Shown in pieces: positions 1 to 15,600 of a stretch of DNA of 64,000 nucleotides. Position numbers and translations under genes: made by a program. Under the pieces are notes generated by a model. That model made no database searches and was not told the DNA's origin. It saw only the letters and a program-made list of their open reading frames with translations. The DNA lies in assembly GCA_028752905.1 (NCBI GenBank), contig JAQNBH010000011.1:22871341-22935340 (forward strand). Reading direction: 5' to 3'. Each line of letters starts with the position of its first letter. Within the stretch, counting starts at the first letter, position 1. This stretch comes from Cladorhizidae sp. MBARI D1340-BT2. Taxonomy: Eukaryota > Porifera > Demospongiae > Poecilosclerida > Cladorhizidae.

Positions 1-2366
1 TCTGGTGTGCAATAAGCCATGAACTTTGGTGTGCATCAAACCATGAACTCTGGTGTGTATCAAGCTATGAACTCTGGTGTGTGGCAAGCAACGAACTCTG
101 GCATTCAGCAAGCCATGAACTCTGGCATGCATCAAGCTATGAACTCTGGTGTGTATCAAGCTATGAACTATGGTATGTAGCAAGACATTATTAACTTTGA
201 TATGTAGCAGTCATGAACTCTGTCTCAAGCCATGAACTCTGGCATGCAGCAAGCCATGAACTCTGGCATGCAGCAAGCCATGAACTCTGGTGTGTCAAAC
301 CATGAACTCTGGTGTGTAACAACAAGCCATGAACACTGGTATGCATCAAGCCATGAACTCTGGTGTACATCAAGCCATGAACACTGGTGTGCATCAAGCT
401 ATGAACTCTGGTGTGTATCAAGCTATGAACTCTGGTCTCTATCAAACGATATGAACTCTGCTTAGCAAGACATGAACTTTGGTGTGCATCAAGCCATGAA
501 CTCTGGTGGGTATCAAGCTATGAACTCTGGTCTGTATCAAGCTATGAACTCAGGTGTGTAGCAAGCCATGAAGTCTGGTGTGTAGCAGTCATGAACTCTG
601 TTTCAAGCCATGAACTCTGGTGTCTTAAGCCATGAACTCTGGTGTACAGCAAGCCATGAACTCCGGTGTGCATCAAGCCATGAACTCTGATGCATCAAGC
701 CATAAACTCTGGTGTGCATAAATCAATGAACTCTGGTGTTTCTCAAGCTATGAACTCTGGTTGGTATCAAGCTATGAACTTTGGTGTGTAGCAAGCCATG
801 AACTGTGGTGTGCATCAAGCTACACGTATGAACTCTGGTGTGCATCAAGCCATGAACTCTGCTGTGTATCAGGCTATGAACTCTGGTTTGTATCAAGCCA
901 TTAACTCTGGTATGTTTCAAGCCATTGAATCTGGTGTGCAGCAAGTGATGAACTCTATCAATTCTGGTGTGCATCAAGCCATGAACTCTGGTGTGTATCG
1001 ATCTATGGTCTCTGGTCTGTATCAAGCCATGCACTCTGGTGTGTATCAAGCCATGCACTCTGGTGTGTATCAAGCCATGCACTCTGGTGGATATCAAGAT
1101 ATGAACTCTGGTCTGTATCAAGCTATGAACTCTGGTGTGTAGCAAGACATGAACTCTGATGTGCATCAAGCCATGAACATCATGCCATGAACTTTGGTGT
1201 GCATCAAGGCATGAACTCGGATGTGCATCAAGCAATGAACTCTGGTGTTTATCAAGCTATGAACTTTGGTGTGTAGCAAGCCATGAACACTGGCCTGCAT
1301 CAAGCCATGAACTCTGGCGTGCATCAAGCCTTGAATTCTAGTGTGTAGCAAGCCATGAACTCTAGTTGTAGGAAGACATGAACTCTGGTGTGTATAGAGC
1401 TATGAACTCTGGTCTGTATCAAGCTACGAACTGTGGTCTCTGGCAAGACATGAACTCTGGTGTGTATTAAGCTATGAACTCTGGTCTGTCTCAAGCTATG
1501 AACTTTGGTGTGCATCAAGCCATGAACTCTGGTGGGTATCAAGCTATGAACTCTGGTCTGTATCAAGCTATGAACTCGGGTGTGTAGCAAGCCATGAAGT
1601 CTGGTATGTAGCAGTCATGAAATCTGTATCAAGCCATGAACTCTGGTGTCTCAGGCCATGAACTCTGGTTTGCAGCAAGCCATAAACTCTGGTGTGCTTC
1701 AAGCAATGAAATTTGGTGTGCATCAAGCCATGAACTTTGGTGGGTATGAAGCTATGAACGCTGGTGTGTGGCAAGCCATGAACTCTTGCGTTCAGCAAGC
1801 CATGAACTCTGGCATGCATCAAGCCATGAACTCTGGTGTGTATCAAGCTATGAATTCTGGGGTGTAGCAAAACATGAACTCTGGTGTGTAGCAAGACATG
1901 AACTCTGGTGTGTAGCAGACATGAACTCTGTATCAAGCCATGAACTCTGGTGTCTCAAGCCATGAACTCTGGTTTGTGTCAAGCCATGAACTCTGGTGTG
2001 CATCAAGCCATGAACTTTGGTGTGCATCAAGCCATGAACTATGGTGTGCATCAAGCCATCAACTCTGGTGTATATCAAGCCATGAACTCTGGCGTGTATC
2101 AACCCATGAACTCTGGTGCATGAACTCTGGTGTGCATCAAGCCGTGCACTTTGGTGTGCATCAAGTAATGAACTCTGGTGGGTATCAAGCCAAGAACTCT
2201 GGTGTATAGTAAGCCATGAACTCTGACGTGCAGCAAGCAATGAACTCTGGCATGCATCAAGATAAACTCTGGTATGTATCAAGCTACTGTATGAACTCTG
2301 GTGTGAAGCAAGACATGAACTCTAGTGTGTTGCAGTCATGAACTCTGTATCAAGCCATGAACTCTG

Positions 2367-5300
2367 GTGTATCAAGCCATGAACTCTGGTGTGTGTCAAG
2401 CCTTGAACTCTGGTTTGCATCAAGCCATGAACTCAAGCATGTATCAAGCTATTAACTCTGATGTGCATCAACCCATAAACTCTGGTGTGCATCAAGCCAT
2501 GAATTCTGGTGTGCAGCAAGCGATGAACTCTATGATATCTGGTGTGCATCAAGCCATGAATTCTGGTGTGTATCGTGCTATGAACTCTGGTGTGTATCAA
2601 GCCATGTACTCTGGTGTGCATCATGCCATGAACTCCGGTGTGCAGCAAGGCATGAACTCATATGTGATTAAAGCAATGAACTCTGGTGTTTATCAAGCTA
2701 TGAACTCTAGTGGGTATCAAGCTATGAACTTTGGTGTGTAGCAAGCCATGAACTCTGGCCTGCATCAAGCCTTGAACTCCGGCGTGCATCAAGCCTTGAA
2801 CTCTGGTGTGTAGCAAGCCATGAACTCAGGTGTGTATAGAGCTATGAACTCTGGTCTATATCAAGCTATGAACTCTGGTGTCTGGCAAGACATGAACTCT
2901 GGTGTGTATCAAGCCATGAACTCTGGTCTGTATCAAGCTATGAACTCTGGTGCGCATCAAGCCATGAACTCTGGTGTGCATAAAGCCATGAACTCAGGTG
3001 TGCTTCTAGCCATAAACTCTGGTATGCATCAAGCTATGAACTCGGGTGTGCATCAAGCCATGATTTCGTGTGTGCAGCAAGTGATGAACTCTATGAACTC
3101 TGGTGTTCATCAAGCCATGAACTATGGTGTGTATCAAGAAATGAACTCTGGTGTGTATCAAGCTATGCACTCTGGTGTGTATCAAGCCATGAACTCTGGT
3201 GGATATCAAGATATGAACTCTAGTCTGTATCAAGCTATGAACTCTGGTGTGTAGCAAGACATGAACTCTGATGTACATCAAGCCATGAACTCTGGTGTGT
3301 ATCATGCCAATGAACTCTGGTGTGTTTCAAGCCATGAACTCTGGTGTGTACCAAGCCATGAACACTTGGATGCATCAAGCCATGAACTCTGGATTGTAGG
3401 AAGACATGAACTCTGGTGTGCATCAAGCCATGAACTCTGGTGTTTAGGAAGCCATGAACTCTGGTGTGCATCAAGCCATGAACTCTGGTGTGTACCAAGC
3501 TATGAACTCTGGTCTGTATCAAGCTATGAACTCTGGTGTGTTGTAGCAAAACATGAATACTGGTGTGTATCAAGCTATGAACTCCAGTCTATATCAAGCT
3601 ATATGAACTCTGGTGTGTAGTAAGACATGAACTCTGGTGTGCACCATGCAATGAACTCTGGCGGGTATCAAACTATGAACTCTGGTCTGAATCAAGCTAT
3701 GAACTCGGGTGTGTAGCAAGCCATGAAGTCTGGTATGTAGCAGTCATGAAATCTGTATCAAGCCATGAACTCTGGTGTCTCAGGCCATGAACTCTGGTTT
3801 GCAGCAAGCCATAAACTCTGGTGTGCTTCAAGCAATGAAATTTGGTGTGCATCAAGCCATGAATTTTGTTGGGTATGAAGCTATGAACGCTGGTGTGTGG
3901 CAAGCCATGAACTCTTGCGTTCAGCAAGCCATGAACTCTGGCATGCATCAAGCCATGAACTCTGGTGTGTATCAAGCTATGAATTCTGGGGTGTAGCAAA
4001 ACATGAACTCTGGTGTGTAGCAAGACATGAACTCTGGTGTGTAGCAGACATGAACTCTGTATCAAGCCATGAACTCTGGTGTCTCAAGCCATGAACTCTG
4101 GTTTGTGTCAAGCCATGAACTCTGGTGTGCATCAAGCCATGAACTTTGGTGTGCATCAAGCCATGAACTATGGTGTGCATCAAGCCATCAACTCTGGTGT
4201 ATATCAAGCCATGAACTCTGGCGTGTATCAACCCATGAACTCTGTTGCATGAACTCTGGTGTGCATCAAGCCGTGCACTTTGGTGTGCATCAAGTAATGA
4301 ACTCTGGTGGGTATCAAGCCAAGAACTCTGGTGTATAGTAAGCCATGAACTCTTGCGTTCAGCAAGCCATGAACTCTGGCATGCATCAAGCCATGAACTC
4401 TGGTGTGTATCAAGCTATGAATTCTGGGGTGTAGCAAAACATGAACTCTGGTGTGTAGCAAGACATGAACTCTGGTGTGTAGCAGACATGAACTCTGTAT
4501 CAAGCCATGAACTCTGGTGTCTCAAGCCATGAACTCTGGTTTGTGTCAAGCCATGAACTCTGGTGTGCATCAAGCCATGAACTTTGGTGTGCATCAAGCC
4601 ATGAACTATGGTGTGCATCAAGCCATCAACTCTGGTGTATATCAAGCCATGAACTCTGGCGTGTATCAACCCATGAACTCTGTTGCATGAACTCTGGTGT
4701 GCATCAAGCCGTGCACTTTGGTGTGCATCAAGTAATGAACTCTGGTGGGTATCAAGCCAAGAACTCTGGTGTATAGTAAGCCATGAACTCTGACGTGCAG
4801 CAAGCAATGAACTCTGGCATGCATCAAGATAAACTCTGGTATGTATCAAGCTACTGTATGAACTCTGGTGTGAAGCAAGACATGAACTCTAGTGTGTTGC
4901 AGTCATGAACTCTGTATCAAGCCATGAACTCTGGTGTATCAAGCCATGAACTCTGGTGTGTGTCAAGCCTTGAACTCTGGTTTGCATCAAGCCATGAACT
5001 CAAGCATGTATCAAGCTATTAACTCTGATGTGCATCAACCCATAAACTCTGGTGTGCATCAAGCCATGAATTCTGGTGTGCAGCAAGCGATGAACTCTAT
5101 GATATCTGGTGTGCATCAAGCCATGAATTCTGGTGTATATCGTGCTATGAACTCTGGTGTGTATCAAGCCATGTACTCTGGTGTGCATCATGCCATGAAC
5201 TCCGGTGTGCAGCAAGGCATGAACTCATATGTGATTAAAGCAATGAACTCTGGTGTTTATCAAGCTATGAACTCTAGTGGGTATCAAGCTATGAACTTTG

Positions 5301-8300
5301 GTGTGTAGCAAGCCATGAACTCTGGCCTGCATCAAGCCTTGAACTCCGGCGTGCATCAAGCCTTGAACTCTGGTGTGTAGCAAGCCATGAACTCAGGTGT
5401 GTATAGAGCTATGAACTCTGGTCTATATCAAGCTATGAACTCTGGTGTCTGGCAAGACATGAACTCTGGTGTGTATCAAGCCATGAACTCTGGTCTGTAT
5501 CAAGCTATGAACTCTGGTGTGCATCAAGCCATGAACTCTGGTGTGCATAAAGCCATGAACTCAGGTGTGCTTCTAGCCATAAACTCTGGTATGCATCAAG
5601 CCATGACTTCGTGTGTGCAGCAAGTGATGAACTCTATGAACTCTGGTGTGCATCAAGCCATGAACTATGGTGTGTATCAAGACATGAAATCTGGTGTCAG
5701 TAACCATGAACTCTGTATCAAGCCATGAACTCTGGTGTGTATCAAGCTATGCACTCTAGTGTGTATCAAGCCATGAACTCTGGTGGATATCAAGATATGA
5801 ACTCTGGTCTGTACCAAGCTATGAACTATGGTATGTAGCAAGACATTATTAACTTTGATATGTAGCAGTCATGAACTCTGTCTCAAGCCATGAACTCTGG
5901 CATGCAGCAAGCCATCAACTCTGGCATGCAGCAAGCCATGAACTCTGGTGTGTCAAGCCATGAACTCTGGTGTGTAACAACAAGCCATGAAAACTGGTAT
6001 GCATCAAGCCATGAACTCTGGTGTACATCAAGCCATGAACACTGGTGTGCATCAAGCTATGAACTCTGGTGTGTATCAAGCTATGAACTCTGGTCTCTAT
6101 CAAACGATATGAACTCTGCTTAGCAAAACATGATCTTTGGTGTGCATCAAGCCATGAACTCTGGTGGGTATCAAGCTATGAACTCTGGTCTGTATCAAGC
6201 TATGAACTCGGGTGTGTAGCAAGCCATGAAGTCTGGTATGTAGCAGTCATGAAATCTGTATCAAGCCATGAACTCTGGTGTGTACCAAGCTATGAACTCT
6301 GGTCTGTATCAAGCTATGAACTCTGGTGTGTAGCAAAACATGAATACTGGTGTGTATCAAGCTATGAACTCCAGTCTATATCAAGCTATATGAACTCTGG
6401 TGTGTAGTAAGACATGAACTCTGGTGTGCACCATGCAATGAACTCTGGCGGGTATCAAACTATGAACTCTGGTCTGAATCAAGCTATGAACTCGGGTGTG
6501 TAGCAAGCCATGAAGTCTGGTATGTAGCAGTCATGAAATCTGTATCAAGCCATGAACTCTGGTGTCTCAGGCCATGAACTCTGGTTTGCAGCAAGCCATA
6601 AACTCTGGTGTGCTTCAAGCAATGAAATTTGGTGTGCATCAAGCCATGAATTTGTGTGGGTATGAAGCTATGAACGCTGGTGTGTGGCAAGCCATGAACT
6701 CTTGCGTTCAGCAAGCCATGAACTCTGGCATGCATCAAGCCATGAACTCTGGTGTGTATCAAGCTATGAATTCTGGGGTGTAGCAAAACATGAACTCTGG
6801 TGTGTAGCATGACATGAACTCTGGTGTGTAGCAGACATGAACTCTGTATCAAGCCATGAACTCTGGTGTCTCAAGCCATGAACTCTGGTTTGTGTCAAGC
6901 CATGAACTCTGGTGTGCATCAAGCCATGAACTTTGGTGTGCATCAAGCCATGAACTATGGTGTGCATCAAGCCATCAACTCTGGTGTATATCAAGCCATG
7001 AACTCTGGCGTGTATCAACCCATGAACTCTGGTGCATGAACTCTGGTGTGCATCAAGCCGTGCACTTTGGTGTGCATCAAGTAATGAACTCTGGTGGGTA
7101 TCAAGCCAAGAACTCTGGTGTATAGTAAGCCATGAACTCTGACGTGCAGCAAGCAATGAACTCTGGCATGCATCAAGATAAACTCTGGTATGTATCAAGC
7201 TACTGTATGAACTCTGGTGTGAAGCAAGACATGAACTCTAGTGTGTTGCAGTCATGAACTCTGTATCAAGCCATGAACTCTGGTGTATCAAGCCATGAAC
7301 TCTGGTGTGTGTCAAGCCTTGAACTCTGGTTTGCATCAAGCCATGAACTCAAGCATGTATCAAGCTATTAACTCTGATGTGCATCAACCCATAAACTCTG
7401 GTGTGCATCAAGCCATGAATTCTGGTGTGCAGCAATTGATGAACTCAATGATATCTGGTGTGCATCAAGCCATGAATTCTGGTGTGTATCGTGCTATGAA
7501 CTCTGGTGTGTATCAAGCCATGTACTCTGGTGTGCATCATGCCATGAACTCCGGTGTGCAGCAAGGCATGAACTCATATGTGATTAAAGCAATGAACTCT
7601 GGTGTTTATCAAGCTATGAACTCTAGTGGGTATCAAGCTATGAACTTTGGTGTGTAGCAAGCCATGAACTCTGGCCTGCATCAAGCCTTGAACTCCGGCG
7701 TGCATCAAGCCTTGAACTCTGGTGTGTAGCAAGCCATGAACTCAGGTGTGTATAGAGCTATGAACTCTGGTCTATATCAAGCTATGAACTCTGGTGTCTG
7801 GCAAGACATGAACTCTGGTGTGTATCAAGCCATGAACTCTGGTCTGTATCAAGCTATGAACTCTGGTGTGCATCAAGCCATGAACTCTGGTGTGCATAAA
7901 GCCATGAACTCAGGTGTGCTTCTAGCCATAAACTCTGGTATGCATCAAGCCATGACTTCGTGTGTGCAGCAAGTGATGAACTCTATGAACTCTGGTGTGC
8001 ATCAAGCCATGAACTATGGTGTGTATCAAGACATGAAATCTGGTGTCAGTAACCATGAACTCTGTATCAAGCCATGAACTCTGGTGTGTATCAAGCTATG
8101 CACTCTAGTGTGTATCAAGCCATGAACTCTGGTGGATATCAAGATATAAACTCTGGTCTGTACCAAGCTATGAACTATGGTATGTAGCAAGACATTATTA
8201 ACTTTGATATGTAGCAGTCATGAACTCTGTCTCAAGCCATGAACTCTGGCATGCAGCAAGCCATCAACTCTGGCATGCAGCAAGCCATGAACTCTGGTGT

Positions 8301-9630
8301 GTCAAGCCATGAACTCTGGTGTGTAACAACAAGCCATGAAAACTGGTATGCATCAAGCCATGAACTCTGGTGTACATCAAGCCATGAACACTGGTGTGCA
8401 TCAAGCTATGAACTCTGGTGTGTATCAAGCTATGAACTCTGGTCTCTATCAAACGATATGAACTCTGCTTAGCAAAACATGATCTTTGGTGTGCATCAAG
8501 CCATGAACTCTGGTGGGTATCAAGCTATGAACTCTGGTCTGTATCAAGCTATGAACTCGGGTGTGTAGCAAGCCATGAAGTCTGGTATGTAGCAGTCATG
8601 AAATCTGTATCAAGCCATGAACTCTGGTGTGTACCAAGCTATGAACTCTGGTCTGTATCAAGCTATGAACTCTGGTGTGTAGCAAAACATGAATACTGGT
8701 GTGTATCAAGCTATGAACTCCAGTCTATATCAAGCTATATGAACTCTGGTGTGTAGTAAGACATGAACTCTGGTGTGCACCATGCAATGAACTCTGGCGG
8801 GTATCAAACTATGAACTCTGGTCTGAATCAAGCTATGAACTCGGGTGTGTAGCAAGCCATGAAGTCTGGTATGTAGCAGTCATGAAATCTGTATCAAGCC
8901 ATGAACTCTGGTGTCTCAGGCCATGAACTCTGGTTTGCAGCAAGCCATAAACTCTGGTGTGCTTCAAGCAATGAAATTTGGTTGCATCAAGCCATGAATT
9001 TTGGTGGGTATGAAGCTATGAACGCTGGTGTGTGGCAAGCCATGAACTCTTGCGTTCAGCAAGCCATGAACTCTGGCATGCATCAAGCCATGAACTCTGG
9101 TGTGTATCAAGCTATGAATTCTGGGGTGTAGCAAAACATGAACTCTGGTGTGTAGCATGACATGAACTCTGGTGTGTAGCAGACATGAACTCTGTATCAA
9201 GCCATGAACTCTGGTGTCTCAAGCCATGAACTCTGGTTTGTGTCAAGCCATGAACTCTGGTGTGCATCAAGCCATGAACTTTGGTGTGCATCAAGCCATG
9301 AACTATGGTGTGCATCAAGCCATCAACTCTGGTGTATATCAAGCCATGAACTCTGGCGTGTATCAACCCATGAACTCTGGTGCATGAACTCTGGTGTGCA
9401 TCAAGCCGTGCACTTTGGTGTGCATCAAGTAATGAACTCTGGTGGGTATCAAGCCAAGAACTCTGGTGTATAGTAAGCCATGAACTCTGACGTGCAGCAA
9501 GCAATGAACTCTGGCATGCATCAAGATAAACTCTGGTATGTATCAAGCTACTGTATGAACTCTGGTGTGAAGCAAGACATGAACTCTAGTGTGTTGCAGT
9601 CATGAACTCTGTATCAAGCCATGAACTCTG
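2367..9630 (+). repeat. ~2.35-kb higher-order repeat, three consecutive copies
   Basis: The order of variant 24-bp units repeats over long distance. The same 124-codon block starts at 2367, 4934, 7283 and 9631, giving periods of 2567, 2349 and 2348 bp. The 4934-7282 and 7283-9630 copies look almost identical by reading. The 2367-4933 copy is longer and differs in its middle; it also holds an extra duplicated piece (about 3900-4230 against 4340-4670, offset 438 bp). This is the pattern expected of unequal exchange in a satellite. Confidence 0.88.
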
Positions 9631-12600
9631 GTGTATCAAGCCATGAACTCTGGTGTGTGTCAAGCCTTGAACTCTGGTTTGCATCAAGCCATGAACTCAA
9701 GCATGTATCAAGCTATTAACTCTGATGTGCATCAACCCATAAACTCTGGTGTGCATCAAGCCATGAATTCTGGTGTGCAGCAAGTGATGAACTCAATGAT
9801 ATCTGGTGTGCATCAAGCCATGAATTCTGGTGTGTATCGTGCTATGAACTCTGGTGTGTATCAAGCCATGTACTCTGGTGTGCATCATGCCATGAACTCC
9901 GGTGTGCAGCAAGGCATGAACTCATATGTGATTAAAGCAATGAACTCTGGTGTTTATCAAGCTATGAACTCTAGTGGGTATCAAGCTATGAACTTTGGTG
10001 TGTAGCAAGCCATGAACTCTGGCCTGCATCAAGCCTTGAACTCCGGCGTGCATCAAGCCTTGAACTCTGGTGTGTAGCAAGCCATGAACTCAGGTGTGTA
10101 TAGAGCTATGAACTCTGGTCTATATCAAGCTATGAACTCTGGTGTCTGGCAAGACATGAACTCTGGTGTGTATCAAGCCATGAACTCTGGTCTGTATCAA
10201 GCTATGAACTCTGGTGTGCATCAAGCCATGAACTCTGGTGTGCATAAAGCCATGAACTCAGGTGTGCTTCTAGCCATAAACTCTGGTATGCATCAAGCTA
10301 TGAACTCGGGTGTGCATCAAGCCATGACTTCGTGTGTGCAGCAAGTGATGAACTCTATGAACTCTGGTGTGCATCAAGCCATGAACTATGGTGTGTATCA
10401 AGACATGAAATCTGGTGTCAGTAACCATGAACTCTGCATCAAGCCATGAACTCTGGTGTGTATCAAGCTATGCACTCTAGTGTGTATCAAGCCATGAACT
10501 CTGGTGGATATCAAGATATGAACTCTGGTCTGTACCAAGCTATGAACTATGGTATGTAGCAAGACATTATTAACTTTGATATGTAGCAGTCATGAACTCT
10601 GTCTCAAGCCATGAACTCTGGCATGCAGCAAGCCATCAACTCTGGCATGCAGCAAGCCATGAACTCTGGTGTGTCAAGCCATGAACTCTGGTGTGTAACA
10701 ACAAGCCATGAACACTGGTATGCATCAAGCCATGAACTCTGGTGTACATCAAGCCATGAACACTGGTGTGCATCAAGCTATGAACTCTGGTGTGTATCAA
10801 GCTATGAACTCTGGTCTCTATCAAACGATATGAACTCTGCTTAGCAAGACATGAACTTTGGTGTGCATCAAGCCATGAACTCTGGTGGGTATCAAGCTAT
10901 GAACTTTGGTCTGTATCAAGCTATGAACTCAGGTGTGTAGCAAGCCATGAAGTCTGGTGTGTAGCAGTCATGAACTCTGTTTCAAGCCATGAACTCTGGT
11001 GTCTTAAGCCATGAACTCTGGTGTACAGCAAGCCATGAACTCCGGTGTGCATCAAGCCATGAACTCTGGTGCATCAAGCCATAAACTCTGGTGTGCATAA
11101 ATCAATGAACTCTGGTGTTTCTCAAGCTATGAACTCTGGTTGGTATCAAGCTATGAACTTTGGTGTGTAGCAAGCCATGAACTGTGGTGTGCATCAAGCT
11201 ACACGTATGAACTCTGGTGTGCATCAAGCCATGAACTCTGCTGTGTATCAGGCTATGAACTCTGGTGTGTATCAAGCCATTAACTCTGGTATGTTTCAAG
11301 CCATTGAATCTGGTGTGCAGCAAGTGATGAACTCTATCAATTCTGGTGTGCATCAAGCCATGAACTCTGGTGTGTATCGAGCTATGGTCTCTGGTGTATA
11401 TCAAGCCATGCACTCTGGTGTGTATCCAGCCATGCACTCTGGTGTGTATCAAGCCATGCACTGTGGTGGATATCAAGATATGAACTCTGGTCTGTATCAA
11501 GCTATGAACTCTGGTGTGTAGCAAGACATGAACTCTGATGTGCATCAAGCCATGAACATCATGCCATGAACTTTGGTGTGCATCAAGGCATGAACTCGGA
11601 TGTGCATCAAGCAATGAACTCTGGTGTTTATCAAGCTATGAACTCTTGTGGGTATCAAGCTATGAACTTTGGTGTGTAGCAAGCCATGAACACTGGCCTG
11701 CATCAAGCCATGAACTCTGGCGTGCATCAAGCCTTGAATTCTGGTGTGTAGCAAGCCATGAACTCTAGTGTGTAGGAAGACATGAACTCTGGTGTGTATA
11801 GAGCTATGAACTCTGGTCTGTATCAAGCTACAAACTGTGGTGTCTGGCAAGACATGAACTCTGGTGTGTATTAAGCTATGAACTCTGGTCTGTATCAAGC
11901 TATGAACTTTGGTGTGCATCAAGCCATGAACTCTGGTGTGCATAAAGCCATGAAATCGTCTATGCTTCTAGCCATAAATTCTGGTGTGCATCAAGCTATG
12001 AACTCGGGTGTGCATCTAGCCATGACTATGGGAGTGCAGCAAGCGATGAACTCTATGAATTCTGGTGTTCATCAAGCCATGAACTATGGTGTGTATCAAG
12101 AAATGAACTCTGGTATCAGTAACCAAGACATTGCATCAAGCCATGAACTCTGGTGTGTATCAAGCTATGCACTCTGGTGTGTATCAAGCCATGAACTCTG
12201 GTGGATATCAAGATATGAACTCTAGTCTGTATCAAGCTATGAACTCTGGTGTGTAGCAAGACATGAACTCTGATGTGCATCAAGCCATGAACTCTGGTGT
12301 GTATCATGCCAATGAACTCTGGTGTGTTTCAAGCCATGAACTCTGGTGTGTACCAAGCCATGAACACTTGGATGCATCAAGCCATGAACTCTGGATTGTA
12401 GGAAGCCATGAACTCTGGTGTGCATCAAGCCATGAACTCTGGTGTTTAGGAAGCCATGAACTCTGGTGTGCATCAAGCCATGAACTCTGGTGTGTACCAA
12501 GCTATGAACTCTGGTCTGTATCAAGCTATGAACTCTGGTGTGTAGCAAAACATGAATACTGGTGTGCATCAAGCTATGAACTCGGGTGTGCATCTAGCCA

Positions 12601-12673
12601 TGACTATGGGAGTGCAGCAAGCGATGAACTCTATGAACTCTGGTGTTCATCAAGCCATGAACTATGGTGTGTA

Positions 12674-15600
12674 TCAAGAAATGAACTCTGGTGTCATTAA
12701 CCAAGAACATCGCATCAAGCCATGAACTCTGGTGTGTATCAAGCTATGCACTCTGGTGTGTATCAAGCCTTGAACTCTGGTGGATATCAAGATATTAACT
12801 CTAGTCTGTATCAAGCTATGAACTCTGGTGTGTAGCAAGACATGAACTCTGATGTGCATCAAGCCATGAACTCTGGTGTGTATCATGCCAATGAACTCTG
12901 GTGTGTCTCAAGCCATGAACTCTGGTGTGTACCAAGCCATGAACACTTGGATGCATCAAGCCATGAACTCTGGATTGTAGGAAGCCATGAACTCTGGTGT
13001 GCATCAAGCCATGAACTCTGGTGTTTAGGAAGCCATGAACTCTGGTGTGCATCAAGCCATGAACTCTGGTGTCTACCAAGCTATGAACTCTGGTCTGTAT
13101 CAAGCTATGAACTCTGGTGTGTAGCAAAACATGAATACTGGTGTGTATCAAGCTATGAACTCCAGTCTATATCAAGCTATATGAACTCTGGTGTGTAGTA
13201 AGACATGAACTCTGGTGTGCACCATGCAATGAACTCTGGCGGGTATCAAACTATGAACTCAGGTCTGAATCAAGCTATGAACTCGGGTGTGTAGCAAGCC
13301 ATGAAGTCTGGTGTGTAGCAGTCATGAAATCTTTATCAAGCCATGAACTCTGGTGTCTCAGGCCATGAACTCTGGTTTGCAGCAAGCCATAAACTCTGGT
13401 GTGCTTCAAGCAATGAAATTTGATGTGCATCAAGCCATGAACTTTGGTGGGTATGAAGCTATGAACGCTGGTGTGTGGCAAGCCATGAACTCTTGCGTTC
13501 AGCAAGCCATGAACTCTGGCATGCATCAAGCCATGAACTCTGGTGTGTATCAAGCTATGAACTTTGGTGTGTAGCAAGCCATGAACTCTGGCCTGCATCA
13601 AGCCTTGAACTCCGGCGTGCATCAAGCCTTGAACTCTGGTGTGTAGCAAGCCATGAACTCTGGTGTGTATAGAGCTATGAACTCTGGTCTATATCAAGCT
13701 ATGAACTCTGGTGTCTGGCAAGACATGAACTCTGGTGTGTATCAAGCCATGAACTCTGGTCTGTATCAAACTATGAACTCTGGTGTGCATCAAGCCATGA
13801 ACTCTGGTGTGCATAAAGCCATGAACTCAGGTGTGCTTCTAGCCATAAACTCTGGTATGCATCAAGCTATGAACTCGGGTGTGCATCAAGCCATGACTTC
13901 GTGTGTGCAGCAAGTGATGAACTCTATGAATTCTGGTGTGCATCAAGCCATGAACTATGGTATGTATCAAGACATGAAATCTGGTGTCAGTAACCATGAA
14001 CTCCGCATCAAGCCATGAACTCTGGTGTGTATCAAGCTATGCATTCTAGTGTGTATCAAGCCATGAACTCTGGTGGATATCAAGATATGAACTCTGGTCT
14101 GTACCAAGCTTTGAACTATGGTGTGTAGCAAGACATGAACTCTGACGTGCATCAAGCCATGAACTCTGGTGTGTATCATGCCATGAACTCTGGTGTGTTT
14201 CAAGCCATGAACTCTGGTGTGTACCAAGCCATGAACTCTTGGGTGCATCAAGCCATGAACTCTGGCGTGCAGCAAGCCATGAACTCTGGCGTGCAGCAAG
14301 CCATGAACTCTTGTGTGTCAAGCCATGAACTCTGGTGTGTAACAACAAGCCATGAACACTGGTATGCATCAAGCCATGAACTCTGGTGTACATCAAGCCA
14401 AGAACACTGGTGTGCATCAAGCTATGAACTCTGGTGTGTATCAAGCTATGAACTCTGGTCTGTATGAAATGATATGAACTCTAGTGTGTTGTAAAACATG
14501 AATTCTGGTGTGTATCAAGCTATGAACTCTAGTCTATATCAAGCTATATGAAATCTGGTGTGTAGCAAGACATATACTTTGGTGTGCATCAAGCCATGAA
14601 CTCTGGTGGGTATCAAGCTATGAACTCTGGTCTGTATCAAGCTATGAACTCGGGTGTGTAGCAAGCCATGAAGTCTGGTGTGTAGCAGTCATGAACTCTG
14701 TTTCAAGCCATGAACACTGGTGTCTTAAGCCATGAACTCTGGTATACAGCAAGCCATAAACTCTGGTGTGCATCAAGCCATGAACTCTGGTGCATCAAGC
14801 AATAAACTCTGGTGTGCATCAAGCAATGAACTCTGGTGTTTCTCAAGCTATGAACTCTGGTTCGTATCAAGCTATGAACTCTGGTGTCTGGCAAGACATG
14901 AACTCTGGTGTGTATCAAGCTATGAACTCTGGTCTGTATCAAGCTATGAACTCTGTTGTGCATCAAGCCATGAACTCTGGTATGCATAAAGCCATGAACT
15001 CGGGTATGCTTCTAGCCATAAATTCTGGTGTGCATCAAGCTATGAACTCGGGTGTGCATCAAGCCATGACTTCGGGAGTGCAGCAAGCGTTGAACTCTAT
15101 GAACTCTGGTGTGCATCAAGCCATGAACTATGGTGTGTGTCAAGACATGAACTCTGGTGTCAGTAACCAAGAAGTTCGCATCAAGCCATGAACTCTGGTG
15201 TGTATCAAGCTATGCACTCTGGTGTGTATCAAGCCATGAAATCTAGTGGATATCAAGATATGAACTCTGGTCTGTATCAAGCTATGAACTCTGATGTGCA
15301 TCAAGCCATGAACTCTGGTGTGCATAAAGCCATGAACTCGGGTATGCTTCTAGCCATAAATTCTGGTGTGCATCAAGCCATGACTTCGTGTGTGCAGCAA
15401 GTGATGAACTCTATGAACTCTGGTGTGCATCAAGCCATGAACTATGGTGTGTATCAAGACATGAAATCTGGTGTCAGTAACCATGAACTCTGCATCAAGC
15501 CATGAACTCTGGTGTGTATCAAGCTATGCACTCTAGTGTGTATCAAGCCATGAACTCTGGTGGATATCAAGATATGAACTCTGGTCTGTACCAAGCTATG

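Noticed and set aside
723..1235. Long satellite open frames (up to 170 codons here, 243 at 34937) as repetitive secreted or structural proteins
   Set aside because: They are open on both strands and in several frames at once, lack consistent starts, are cut by TAG in the same column, and shift frame at odd-length units. The 24-bp period explains them fully.
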